From Candidatus Kapaibacterium sp. (GTDB taxonomy: Bacteria; Bacteroidota; Ignavibacteria; Kapaibacteriales; JAEUSM01): a stretch of 64,000 bases of DNA. This document shows positions 1 through 8,045 of this stretch, one piece after another (positions within the stretch are counted from its first letter, which is position 1; each line of letters starts with the position of its first letter). The position numbers were made by a program, and so were the translations under genes. The notes beneath the pieces were generated by a model. That model was not told the DNA's origin. It made no database searches and saw only the letters and a program-made list of their open reading frames with translations. The stretch covers positions 203,587 to 267,586 of the forward strand of contig JAEUSM010000007.1 of NCBI GenBank assembly GCA_016788785.1. Reading direction: 5' to 3'.

Positions 1-93
1 CAAAGAGCGAAGTTGTTTCGTTGTATCAGTTTCTTTTCCATTTAAATTTGGCGGTAACGCTGTGGCTATTTCAGAAAAAGTATGTTGGCTCAT
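1..93 (-). CDS. 5' end of an unidentified leftward gene (partial)
   Basis: An open reading frame starts at an ATG at 93 and runs 31 codons to the window edge without a stop; it begins MSQHTFSEIATALPPNLNG. The protein is too short to identify. What makes it credible is the strong Bacteroidota-type promoter just upstream on the same strand (boxes at 106-113 and 135-138). That promoter would give a very short leader of under about 10 bases. The 61-codon frame on the opposite strand over 21-206 has no family resemblance and lies over this gene and its promoter. No signal peptide is visible in these residues. Confidence 0.6.
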   Translation of the reverse strand, partial: MSQHTFSEIATALPPNLNGKETDTTKQLRSL

Positions 94-105
94 TGAGTTG
101 TTTTT

Positions 106-138
106 CAAAAGTAGATGTAACAATTGTCTTTAAACAAA
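106..138 (-). promoter_or_regulatory. Bacteroidota-type promoter for the leftward partial gene
   Basis: Read on the minus strand, TTTG (138-135) is followed after 21 bases by TACTTTTG (113-106). This matches the known Bacteroidota -33 TTTG / -7 TAnnTTTG consensus with normal spacing. The start codon at 93 is close behind. It is the best promoter match in the window. Confidence 0.6.
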
Positions 139-161
139 ATTTTATGACGGTTATTTATCAC

Positions 162-177
162 AACAAATGTATTTGTT
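162..177. promoter_or_regulatory. Perfect 7-2-7 inverted repeat, candidate operator
   Basis: AACAAAT-GT-ATTTGTT is a perfect dyad of 7-base arms around 2 bases. It lies in the divergent region between the leftward partial gene (start 93) and the TonB receptor (start 344), centred roughly 65-70 bases upstream of the expected leftward transcription start. The spacing and shape resemble sites of Crp/Fnr-type regulators, but no regulator is identified. The rest of 178-343 shows only a near-match to a -7 box (TACCTTTA, 302-309) ahead of the receptor gene. Confidence 0.4.
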
Positions 178-343
178 CGTCATTATGCACAAAAATACAC
201 ATTTAATCATAATTATCCTATGAAGTTCTTTTCATATTTTACCAAAAAGAACTAATTTTTTCTAACCATTGTTTGAATATTTCAATTATACGAATCACCT
301 CTACCTTTAAACAGTATTTTACCTTTTAACACTATCTCACTCA

Positions 344-2905
344 ATGAAATACCTTCTCATTGTATTTACATTTACTTGTAGTATATATCTTTCGCCATTA
401 GTATTAGCACAAACTGCAACGCTCAAAGGCATTGTTAAAGATTTGAATAATGAACCAATTGTTGGAGCCACTGTTGTGCTTAATGGTACTACCAAAGGAG
501 CAAAAACCAAAAAAGATGGTTCATTTGAAATCCAAAACATTGAACCTAAATCATATTATCTTGTAGTCAAACTCATTGGGTATGAGGAATACAGAGAAAT
601 GATATCAATCAAATCAGGAACAGAGGAAGTTTCTATTAAACTCAAAGAGAGTTCTGTTTTGCTCAATTCAGTGGAAGTCACATCCTCACGTAGGGTTCAG
701 AAACAGGATGATACTCGTACAAGTGTTATAACATTAGACCCTAAAGAAGCGAAATTCAAAGCTGGTGCTGCTGAAGATGTGTTACGTTCATTGCAATCCT
801 TCCCTGGTGTAGTAGCAGCAAATGATTTTTCATCACAACTGATTATCCGTGGATCTGGACCAGACCAAAATCTTATTCTTTTAGATAATATTGAAGTTTT
901 TAACCCTTATCGTTTGTATGGATTTATTTCTATGTTTAATCCAGAGACAGTCAGTGGTATTACTCTTCTTACAGGTGGATTTGGTGCCAAATATTCGGAT
1001 AGACTTTCTGCTGTTTTAGATGTTACCAACCGTGAAGGTTCACGAGATAAAGGCTATTTCTCCACGAAAGCAAATATTTCTGTAACCAACGCAAATATAG
1101 TAACAGAAGGTAAATTACCACTTTGGAACGGTTCATGGATTGTATCTGGTAGAAGAACATATTATGATTTGATAGTTGGTCCTGTTATCAAAGCAACAGG
1201 TGCAGTTGAAGGTGACATAGCCTTACCAAATTTCGGTGATGTACAAGCAAAAATAGCATTACAACCAAGTTCAGAACTGAAAGTATTAGTCAACGCAATT
1301 TTTTCACGTGACAATACAGAATTTTTGTCTGCTACAAATCGCCCACAAGCCGATAGTTTTAGCATCATTGATAATTCCTTTAATGATTTAGTTGGAACTA
1401 CGTTCATTTATACTCCATTTAAGGATTTTGTTTCAACAACATCATTCTCATGGTATAAGAATCGTGGATCTAACAATTTTGGTGGTATTGGTGGTTCTCA
1501 ATTTGTGACTGGCGAACGAGATATTTCTCAAGAAGATTTGAGAAACCTTCAAGATTCTCTTCGCAATGCTGGAGTTGATGTTCCAACATTATTTTCTATC
1601 AATGGCAGAACAAATTTTAGTTTTCAAAAATGGTCAATGAAAAACGACCAAATTTGGAATCTTGGAGCAAACACTTTAGAGTTTGGTGTATTAACCGATT
1701 GGTTGACGACTGGTGTTGGGTTTGCAATAGATATAGATCCACGACTTCGTGCATTGCAAGCGGCAAACCCTCGAATACCGCCATTACCAGAATCCTTTGA
1801 CAACAATGTCAGCTATCTTCGATTAGGGTCGTATGTTCAAAATTCGTTTAGAGCTACAAACGATCTCACAGTGACCGGTGGTTTACGATTTGATTATTTC
1901 GGTTTAATAAATAAAGCCTATCTTTCGCCACGATTTTCTTTTTCGTATGCAGTTGACCCTATTTCAACTATTCGAGGCGCTTGGGGTATTTATTATCAAT
2001 CACCTGGGTACGAGAAGTTGTTTGACCAACAAGTATTTATAGACTTTACTTCTCCAAATTTACCAAATTTGCGTGCTGAACGTGCAATGCATTATGTACT
2101 TGGATATGAACGATTACTCTCACCTGAATGGCAGTTTAAAGTTGAAGGGTATTATAAATCCTTCAATGACCTCATTCTTCAAGAAGTATTACAAGGTACA
2201 GTGTACAATTCAGAACGAATTCCTGGAACAGACTCTACTAAACGTGAAGGCTGGACAACACCCGTAGCGTCAATTGGCGACTCCGTAACAGTAACACCAA
2301 TAAATATCGCTACTGGTGAAGCATACGGAATTGAATTTATGTTACAGAAAATCCAATCAATTGGCGAAAACAAATTATATGGTTGGGTTTCCTATTCATT
2401 TGCAATTGCAAATAGATTCAGAAATAACTTAGTCATCCCATTTAATTTTGATAGAAGACATACTATTAATGTAGTCGGAGGTTGGAAAGTTTCTGAGGCC
2501 TTTGATGTAAACTTTACATGGACCTTCGGTACTGGGTTCCCATGGACTCGAGCAAAAGGAATTAGACCGAGAATTGTACAAGTGACCGATACCTTGACTG
2601 GTCAAAAAGAAGCTAAATTAGACCAAGATTGGCGAGGACTGATATTTGATGTTGATAGAGGTGGAAATGAAAATCTTAACCAAGCCCGATTGCCAAATTA
2701 TCATCGTTTAGATGTTCGTGCAACCACGTATGCCAATTGGTTTGGACAAAAATGGTCATTTTATTTAGATATTGTTAATGTCTATAATAATGTGAATATT
2801 ATATCTGAAAATTATCGTGTAGATAGAGAATCTTTGCAATTACAAACACGAGAAGTAGGTATGTTACCCATCTTACCAACACTTGGTTTTAGCGTTGAAA
2901 TGTAA
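344..2905 (+). CDS. TonB-dependent outer-membrane receptor with carboxypeptidase-regulatory-like N-terminus
   Basis: Outer-membrane active-transport receptor of 853 aa. The sequence shows a signal peptide (about residues 1-22, ending VLAQ) and a CarboxypepD_reg-like beta-sandwich at about 25-105 (GIVKDLNNEPIVGATVVLNG). A TonB plug follows at about 115-240, with PGVVAANDFSSQLIIRG and a typical LLDNIEVFNPYRLYG stretch. The remainder is a beta-barrel rich in aromatic beta-strands. The N-terminal sandwich plus plug is the usual Bacteroidota form. No SusD-like partner follows, so a polysaccharide-utilisation role is not supported and the substrate cannot be inferred. The gene stands alone and ends at a strong bidirectional terminator. 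The start is the only ATG ahead of the signal peptide. Confidence 0.93.
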   Translation: MKYLLIVFTFTCSIYLSPLVLAQTATLKGIVKDLNNEPIVGATVVLNGTTKGAKTKKDGSFEIQNIEPKSYYLVVKLIGYEEYREMISIKSGTEEVSIKLKESSVLLNSVEVTSSRRVQKQDDTRTSVITLDPKEAKFKAGAAEDVLRSLQSFPGVVAANDFSSQLIIRGSGPDQNLILLDNIEVFNPYRLYGFISMFNPETVSGITLLTGGFGAKYSDRLSAVLDVTNREGSRDKGYFSTKANISVTNANIVTEGKLPLWNGSWIVSGRRTYYDLIVGPVIKATGAVEGDIALPNFGDVQAKIALQPSSELKVLVNAIFSRDNTEFLSATNRPQADSFSIIDNSFNDLVGTTFIYTPFKDFVSTTSFSWYKNRGSNNFGGIGGSQFVTGERDISQEDLRNLQDSLRNAGVDVPTLFSINGRTNFSFQKWSMKNDQIWNLGANTLEFGVLTDWLTTGVGFAIDIDPRLRALQAANPRIPPLPESFDNNVSYLRLGSYVQNSFRATNDLTVTGGLRFDYFGLINKAYLSPRFSFSYAVDPISTIRGAWGIYYQSPGYEKLFDQQVFIDFTSPNLPNLRAERAMHYVLGYERLLSPEWQFKVEGYYKSFNDLILQEVLQGTVYNSERIPGTDSTKREGWTTPVASIGDSVTVTPINIATGEAYGIEFMLQKIQSIGENKLYGWVSYSFAIANRFRNNLVIPFNFDRRHTINVVGGWKVSEAFDVNFTWTFGTGFPWTRAKGIRPRIVQVTDTLTGQKEAKLDQDWRGLIFDVDRGGNENLNQARLPNYHRLDVRATTYANWFGQKWSFYLDIVNVYNNVNIISENYRVDRESLQLQTREVGMLPILPTLGFSVEM

Positions 2906-2936
2906 AAAAAAGCCGATTGTATAATCGGCTTTTTTT
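2904..2936. terminator. Bidirectional intrinsic terminator
   Basis: An A-run, then AGCCGATT-GTAT-AATCGGCT, then a T-run: an 8-bp GC-containing stem with a 4-base loop flanked by A and T tracts. It lies between the convergent TonB receptor and peroxiredoxin genes and can serve both. Confidence 0.85.
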
Positions 2937-2952
2937 ATCATTACTTTGTTAA

Positions 2953-3423
2953 TTACAAAGCATTAACACTTGCCATTACTTCTTCAAAATTCGGAGCCAC
3001 TCCTGGATTTTCACCTGTCCAAGCATAAACTACTTCATGGTCTTTATTTAAGACATACACTGATCTATTAGATACAGTAAAACCTTCAATGCCAACAAAA
3101 TTATCAAAAGTAGTATCATACGCTTTTGATGCAACTAATGTAGGATCTGACAAAATTGGCAAACTCACGTTATTTGCTTTTGCCCAAGCTTTATTAGCAA
3201 AAGGGTTATCTACATTAATAACTAAAACAGAGGTATCCAAAGTGTTAAGTGTAGAAAGGCTATTTTCAAACGTACATATTTCGTCAGAGCAAACACCAGA
3301 AAACGCGGCTGGTACAAATGCTAATACAACTGGTTTTCCAGCAAAATCAGATAAAGAACGGCTATTGAGTTCTGTATCTTTTAAGGTAAAATTCGGGGCT
3401 TTAGTGCCTACAGATAAAGACAT
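2953..3423 (-). CDS. Peroxiredoxin (AhpE/Bcp-like thiol peroxidase)
   Basis: Thioredoxin-fold peroxidase that reduces hydroperoxides in the cytoplasm. From the chosen start (MSLSVGTKAPNFTL) it has 156 aa. The fold is recognisable from APNFTLKD, the peroxidatic-cysteine loop PAAFSGVCSDEICTF and a late WTGENPG segment. The family motif is PxxxT/SxxC; here Ser takes the Thr position and the first Cys is the expected peroxidatic residue. A second Cys five residues on could be the resolving Cys. An upstream ATG at 3435 and a longer frame to 3480 exist, but GGAG six bases before the ATG at 3423 is a good ribosome site and favours that start. It converges on the TonB receptor. Confidence 0.9.
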   Translation of the reverse strand: MSLSVGTKAPNFTLKDTELNSRSLSDFAGKPVVLAFVPAAFSGVCSDEICTFENSLSTLNTLDTSVLVINVDNPFANKAWAKANNVSLPILSDPTLVASKAYDTTFDNFVGIEGFTVSNRSVYVLNKDHEVVYAWTGENPGVAPNFEEVMASVNAL

Positions 3424-3511
3424 TTGTTTCTCCATTACAATTTGTAAAAAAAATATGGATTCCAAACGAATGAAGTCCATATTTAATTGTTTATTGCTTG
3501 TTTAAAAACGC

Positions 3512-3631
3512 TTAATCTTCAGAATCATCTACTTTTGGTGGAGTTTTTAAGATTTTCCAAAAGAAATATCCTGGAATAGTGATGAAAACTATATTCACAC
3601 AAATCGCCAAAATTAATGCTTGTGTTGTCAT
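3512..3631 (-). CDS. metS: Small MetS-type subunit of the NSS transporter (39 aa)
   Basis: A 39-residue single-span membrane protein: MTTQALILAICVNIVFITI, then PGYFFWKILKTPPK and an acidic tail. Its ATG overlaps the TGA of the upstream transporter by four bases (ATGA), which implies translational coupling. Length, hydrophobic N-terminal helix and position directly behind an NSS transporter match the MetS small subunits, which accompany MetP in the Corynebacterium methionine/alanine importer MetPS. The gene is easily missed because it is so short. It should sit in the inner membrane with the transporter encoded at 3628-5289. Substrate is not shown by the sequence. Confidence 0.85.
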   Translation of the reverse strand: MTTQALILAICVNIVFITIPGYFFWKILKTPPKVDDSED

Positions 3632-5289
3632 TTTGTTACTCCTTCAGCCGAAAGATGTAATTTTGCTCTACGTACAGTTGCTATATAAATTAACAAACAA
3701 ATAAATGCAAATAGCAATGTTAGGAATAATCTCGTAACATCTATGTAAAACATTGATGTTGGTACTCCATTTTGAAACCAAATGATTGATTCACCAATAT
3801 GAAACAACTGTTTTACAACAGCATTTTTATCAAATTCCCAACCTTGTCCACTAAATAGTAAGGAAGTTTGAGTCAACCAATCGTTTCCTTTGGGCGTAAT
3901 AAGGTTTCCTAAGAACACAAACAGAAGGAAAAATGGAGTGATGTATTTGATGATAAATTTATAGATAGTTGGCACTTTCATTGCTGCACCATCTGTAATT
4001 TCTTTCCAACCTTTTTCTATTCCTAAAACCCAACCAAAAAGGATAACTTCTGCAAAAGCAAAAATGACCAATGAAAAAGTTCCAGCCCAATAATCATATT
4101 CATCGAAAACTCCATTTTTGAAAAAAATGACCGTTGGTATTCCCATAATCAACACGACAAGTCCAAACGTCCATGAAGATTTTGATTGTGACCATTTGAA
4201 TTCATCTTTCATAAATGCAACCCAAGGTGTTCCCATTGCTAACGAAGAGGTAATTCCTGCAAAGAAGAGTAAGCCAAACCACATGAAACCACCAATGGTA
4301 CCAAGAGCAGCACCCCACTGAGAAAACAAATAGGGCATTGTTTGGAAGCCCATTGCAAAGCCTGCGTTTTGCTTGACCCAATCCAATCCCAAATAGCCAA
4401 CAGAAATTGGAATAATAATCGCTGCACCCAAAACAACTTCTACAAAACCATTCATCCATCCTGCAGACATTGAACTCAGGGCAATATCATCGTGTGAACG
4501 CACATAAGCTGCGTAACTATGGATAGTTCCCATACCAATTGACAAGGTAAAGAAAATTTGACCTGCAGCCGCAACCCATACTTTTGGGTCGTATAAACTT
4601 GAGTAAACTGGATTCCAGAGGAAATTAAACCCTGCCATCGCATCACAATCTGTACAACCTGCACTTGCACCACTTGTTCCTAAAGTCCAACCACGTAATG
4701 CGAGGAAGATACCAAAAATAATGAGGATTGGCATTCCAATTTTTGCTGTTAATTCAATCCCTTTTTCTAACCCTCGAGATAAGATATATACATTTAATAC
4801 TAAACAAAGAATATAAAAGATTATGGCTTCAAAAGGTATTCCAGTTGTTGATGTAAATACATCTACATAACTACCAAAAAATTGAGCGACTTGAGCTTGC
4901 GATAAACCACTGAACGTTTGTGCCAAAGAGTGATATGCGTAGGATAATGTCCAAGATTCGATGTAGCAGTAATAAGCCGCAACTGCAATATTTGTAAAAA
5001 TACCGAATGCACCTATATATTTCCAAAATCTACTTTTTCCGATGCTTTCAAACATAAATGGTGTAGAGTGATTACCATTTCTTCCACCATACCGACCAAT
5101 AGACCATTCAATCCACAGGAGTGGAATTCCCATGAGTAAAAAACAAACTAAATAGGGGATGATGAACGCACCACCCCCATTTTGAACTGCTTGCATGGGA
5201 AATCGTAGGAAATTTCCTAAACCTACTGCATTTCCAGCCATTGCCAATACTAAACCAACTCTCGAGCCCCAATGTTCTTTTTTACCCAT
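3628..5289 (-). CDS. Sodium-dependent transporter, NSS (neurotransmitter:sodium symporter) family, MetP-like
   Basis: Inner-membrane Na+-coupled amino-acid or amine symporter, 553 aa, with about 12 membrane helices. Helix 1 carries the family Na+/substrate signature GNAVGLGNFLRFP (about residues 19-31) followed by QNGGGAFIIPY. A small-subunit gene overlaps its 3' end by 4 bases, as in MetPS-type importers, so methionine or small neutral amino acids are plausible substrates, though not proven. The length exceeds that of the bacterial homologue LeuT because of an extended C-terminus with one more hydrophobic helix and a basic end. It starts 16 bases behind the CHASE/PAS protein on the same strand, so the two may be co-transcribed. 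Confidence 0.93.
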   Translation of the reverse strand: MGKKEHWGSRVGLVLAMAGNAVGLGNFLRFPMQAVQNGGGAFIIPYLVCFLLMGIPLLWIEWSIGRYGGRNGNHSTPFMFESIGKSRFWKYIGAFGIFTNIAVAAYYCYIESWTLSYAYHSLAQTFSGLSQAQVAQFFGSYVDVFTSTTGIPFEAIIFYILCLVLNVYILSRGLEKGIELTAKIGMPILIIFGIFLALRGWTLGTSGASAGCTDCDAMAGFNFLWNPVYSSLYDPKVWVAAAGQIFFTLSIGMGTIHSYAAYVRSHDDIALSSMSAGWMNGFVEVVLGAAIIIPISVGYLGLDWVKQNAGFAMGFQTMPYLFSQWGAALGTIGGFMWFGLLFFAGITSSLAMGTPWVAFMKDEFKWSQSKSSWTFGLVVLIMGIPTVIFFKNGVFDEYDYWAGTFSLVIFAFAEVILFGWVLGIEKGWKEITDGAAMKVPTIYKFIIKYITPFFLLFVFLGNLITPKGNDWLTQTSLLFSGQGWEFDKNAVVKQLFHIGESIIWFQNGVPTSMFYIDVTRLFLTLLFAFICLLIYIATVRRAKLHLSAEGVTK

Positions 5290-5305
5290 AGGTTAGTATC
5301 AATGA

Positions 5306-7474
5306 TTAATCGAATTGAGAAATTGGAATATGTATTTGTGCTAAATTATGGTCGTTTTCACCGAAAGACTCATATACCACACCACCATTCATACGTTGAA
5401 TTTGTGTTTGTGCAATAGCTAATCTAAACACAATAGAATTTTGGTCTAAGTGCATTGACTCTACTATATTTCGCTGATTTGCTTTAAAAACACCAATCTG
5501 AGATGAAGCTAATGGATTTATAGGAGTCATAATTTGAACTTCCATTACGTTCTCATGTGGATTTGGCTGAACTTCTATCTGAACTGTCGAAGGAGCAGAA
5601 ACTGTTTCAAACATAGCACCTAAGATATGTTTAATTGATTCAACAAAAACTTCTTTGTTTGCAAATACTCTATCTTCTCCGTTAGAGTTATATTCCACAG
5701 AAATTTTTGGCAAATCTGGATTATCCGCTTTTACTATCTTTAACGCTTCATCGATGACATTTTTCACAGTAACGTATTCTTTTACCATTTTAAATGTTTT
5801 ATTTTCAAAGGCAACATCGTTTATGTCTGTCATCATTGACAACAATTGTTCAGTAGAATCAAGTGTTGTTTTTAGAAATTCATCTTTTTCCGATTCAGTT
5901 TCGTATGCTTCTGCTTCTATCAATTGCAAGAAACCAATGGTAGAAGAAAGTGAATCTCTCAAATCTTCACTCAAATGAATCATATATTCAGTTTTGGTTT
6001 GGCTTTCTTTGATAACGTATTGTTCTGCCAATTGAATTTGTTTTGAACGAAGAATAATTTGATCTTCCGCTTCTTTTTCTATGGTTACATCACGACCTAT
6101 CGCAAAGAACAAACCATCAATTTTTGAAACAGTAAAGTGGAAACTTATCCAACGAGCTACTCCGTCTGCACCAGTTATATGATACAATTTGGTATGTGTT
6201 TGCTCATCTTTGGATTGTTGCAACAATGCCAAAAGCTCTGTAGAATCCTGCTCACCAATTAATTTAGAAATAGACTGCCCAACCAATTTATCAGGCTCCA
6301 TACCAAAAAGCAATTGAGACGCTGGATTCATATTCTTCCATATACCATTCATTTCTAATGATGCAATGATATCTTTTGATGAATCGACAATTCTTCGTTG
6401 GCTTCTTGTCATTTCTTCTGCCAAATTCTCTGCTCTTGCACGAGAAGTGATTGTTGAGTAAACAAATCCAAAGAATAAAAACGAAGCAAACCCACCACCA
6501 AAAAGGACAATATATGGAACTGCATTTGCAAATCCAGCAGCAAAATTTGGTTTAGAAGAAAAGTGTAATTCTAATGATCTATTTGCTAATTGTAATGTTT
6601 TAACATCCTGAAGATTCGAAGATTTCATTGCATCTTCTGTGAACCCTTTGGATGTAAATATTCTTTTCATTGAACCATCAGAGGCTTTATCTAAAAATTC
6701 AAAGCTCACTAAATCATCGGAGGCTACTTTTGAACCAAGTACAGTTTCAAAGAAATTTTTTGCGTCAATTTCTAAAACTATGACTCTTGTTTTTGGTTTT
6801 ACTTTTGCAAATGGATTATTTGGATCGTATTCAGAATCATCTGGAGACGGTTTGTTTTCTACTTTTAACACCAAATAAAATCCAAGAGTATCTTTTCTCA
6901 CTTGATGGATTGCAGATGCTGAAATAGATTTTGTGCTTAGTGCCTTTTGAATAGTAGTATATAAATTTTTATCCTGAGAAACATCATAACCACATTTATA
7001 CACATTTTTGGATAATGGTACTATAAACGTAATTGGGAAATAGGATTCTCTTGATCCTTCTGGGAAAATTGTATATGTTTGATCTAATTTATAATCAAAT
7101 TCATTCGAAAACAATTCACCACGAGTATTATGGATAAATTGTTCTTTTTGCGATTCTTGAATTTCAGGAATGTAGGAAATACTGAGGATATATGGTCTGG
7201 TTTCAACAGGGATAGAGCCATATAATTCAAAAACCCCTTTTACAACCTCTACTAAGGATTTGTAAAGAGATTTCATCGAAACCATTACTTCTTCTTGTTG
7301 CTGAACGCCCAAATCAAGGCGTTGCATCACAGAACTAACAGCTGCATTGAATTCAACTTTTCTTTCAGCTTCTACTTTGTTAGATAAAAACCACCAAGCA
7401 CCTATAGAAAGCAGTAAAAGAACCCCTAAGGTTAGATATGCTGGATATGTTTTAGCAAATGTAATTTTTTTCAT
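5306..7474 (-). CDS. CHASE-PAS membrane sensor with a degenerate histidine-kinase half
   Basis: A 722-aa protein with a membrane helix at about 13-31, an extracytoplasmic CHASE-like sensor region (about 60-300) and a second helix near 318-340. A PAS domain follows at about 360-470, then a helical DHp-like segment and an ATPase-like end. The DHp H-box should read like S-H-E-L-R-x-P-L but here reads SEDLRDSL, so Glu503 sits where the phospho-accepting His belongs. The ATPase part lacks a recognisable N-box Asn and the D-x-G-x-G box. It therefore probably binds a ligand or docks a partner rather than phosphorylating itself. It lies 44 bases downstream of a receiver-only protein gene on the same strand. 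The domain calls are by eye; the kinase loss is inferred from the missing residues. Confidence 0.75.
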   Translation of the reverse strand: MKKITFAKTYPAYLTLGVLLLLSIGAWWFLSNKVEAERKVEFNAAVSSVMQRLDLGVQQQEEVMVSMKSLYKSLVEVVKGVFELYGSIPVETRPYILSISYIPEIQESQKEQFIHNTRGELFSNEFDYKLDQTYTIFPEGSRESYFPITFIVPLSKNVYKCGYDVSQDKNLYTTIQKALSTKSISASAIHQVRKDTLGFYLVLKVENKPSPDDSEYDPNNPFAKVKPKTRVIVLEIDAKNFFETVLGSKVASDDLVSFEFLDKASDGSMKRIFTSKGFTEDAMKSSNLQDVKTLQLANRSLELHFSSKPNFAAGFANAVPYIVLFGGGFASFLFFGFVYSTITSRARAENLAEEMTRSQRRIVDSSKDIIASLEMNGIWKNMNPASQLLFGMEPDKLVGQSISKLIGEQDSTELLALLQQSKDEQTHTKLYHITGADGVARWISFHFTVSKIDGLFFAIGRDVTIEKEAEDQIILRSKQIQLAEQYVIKESQTKTEYMIHLSEDLRDSLSSTIGFLQLIEAEAYETESEKDEFLKTTLDSTEQLLSMMTDINDVAFENKTFKMVKEYVTVKNVIDEALKIVKADNPDLPKISVEYNSNGEDRVFANKEVFVESIKHILGAMFETVSAPSTVQIEVQPNPHENVMEVQIMTPINPLASSQIGVFKANQRNIVESMHLDQNSIVFRLAIAQTQIQRMNGGVVYESFGENDHNLAQIHIPISQFD

Positions 7475-7518
7475 TGAACGTTTTTTTGAATAAGTATACG
7501 ATTTATCAACAAAGAACT

Positions 7519-7923
7519 TTAGGAAGATTTCTTTTTATTTTCAGTAAACTCTACCACTTGCTCTACAAAGGTATTAGCATCAATCGGCTTTGCTAAAAAA
7601 CCATCGAACCCAAGTTCGTCTACAAATTTTTGTTGAGGATTCTCTGGGGTGACACTCGTTACAGCAATAACGGTCAATTTATCTCCATTGGGAAAGCTTC
7701 GAATTGCTTCTAATACTTCTCTCCCATTTTTATCAGGAAGCATCATATCGCAAGTAACGCTGTATAAGGTTTGGTGATTATCTTTCAACCATTCTATTGC
7801 AGGAATTGCTGCAGCAAATTCGACTGTTGCAAAACCTTTTTTCTTAAATATAACTTTATAGAGTTTTCGTAATAAATCGTTATCGTCAACGATACAAATC
7901 GTATTTGTTGATTCATCAGCCAT
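7519..7923 (-). CDS. Stand-alone receiver-domain response regulator
   Basis: A CheY-like receiver of 134 aa with no output domain. The acidic pair Asp13-Asp14 (IVDDND), the phospho-acceptor Asp59 (CDMMLPDKNG), the Thr/Ser of AVTS and the Lys of AKPI are all present, so phosphorylation chemistry looks intact. It precedes the CHASE/PAS sensor gene by 44 bases and probably shares its transcript. Since that sensor lacks a phospho-accepting His, the phosphate must come from another kinase or the receiver may act as a docking partner. A -7 promoter box lies at 8013-8020. Confidence 0.88.
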   Translation of the reverse strand: MADESTNTICIVDDNDLLRKLYKVIFKKKGFATVEFAAAIPAIEWLKDNHQTLYSVTCDMMLPDKNGREVLEAIRSFPNGDKLTVIAVTSVTPENPQQKFVDELGFDGFLAKPIDANTFVEQVVEFTENKKKSS

Positions 7924-8012
7924 AGTGGAACCACAGTAATATTTTGGTTATGGAATGTAAAATTTGCCCTTATTATTGAACAAATTTCTTTCAAATTTTT
8001 ATGTACTTGAAA

Positions 8013-8020
8013 CAAATATA
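8013..8020 (-). promoter_or_regulatory. -7 promoter box (TATATTTG) for the receiver/sensor genes
   Basis: TATATTTG on the minus strand fits TAnnTTTG. It lies in the 122-base gap between the OmpA-family gene and the receiver gene and would give a leader of about 80 bases. I see no TTTG at the expected -33 distance. Confidence 0.35.
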
Positions 8021-8045
8021 AGAATTAATCTATAATTTCTATAAA

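Noticed and set aside
21..206. 61-codon plus-strand frame at the left end
   Set aside because: No family resemblance, and it lies over the leftward gene start, its promoter and the dyad.
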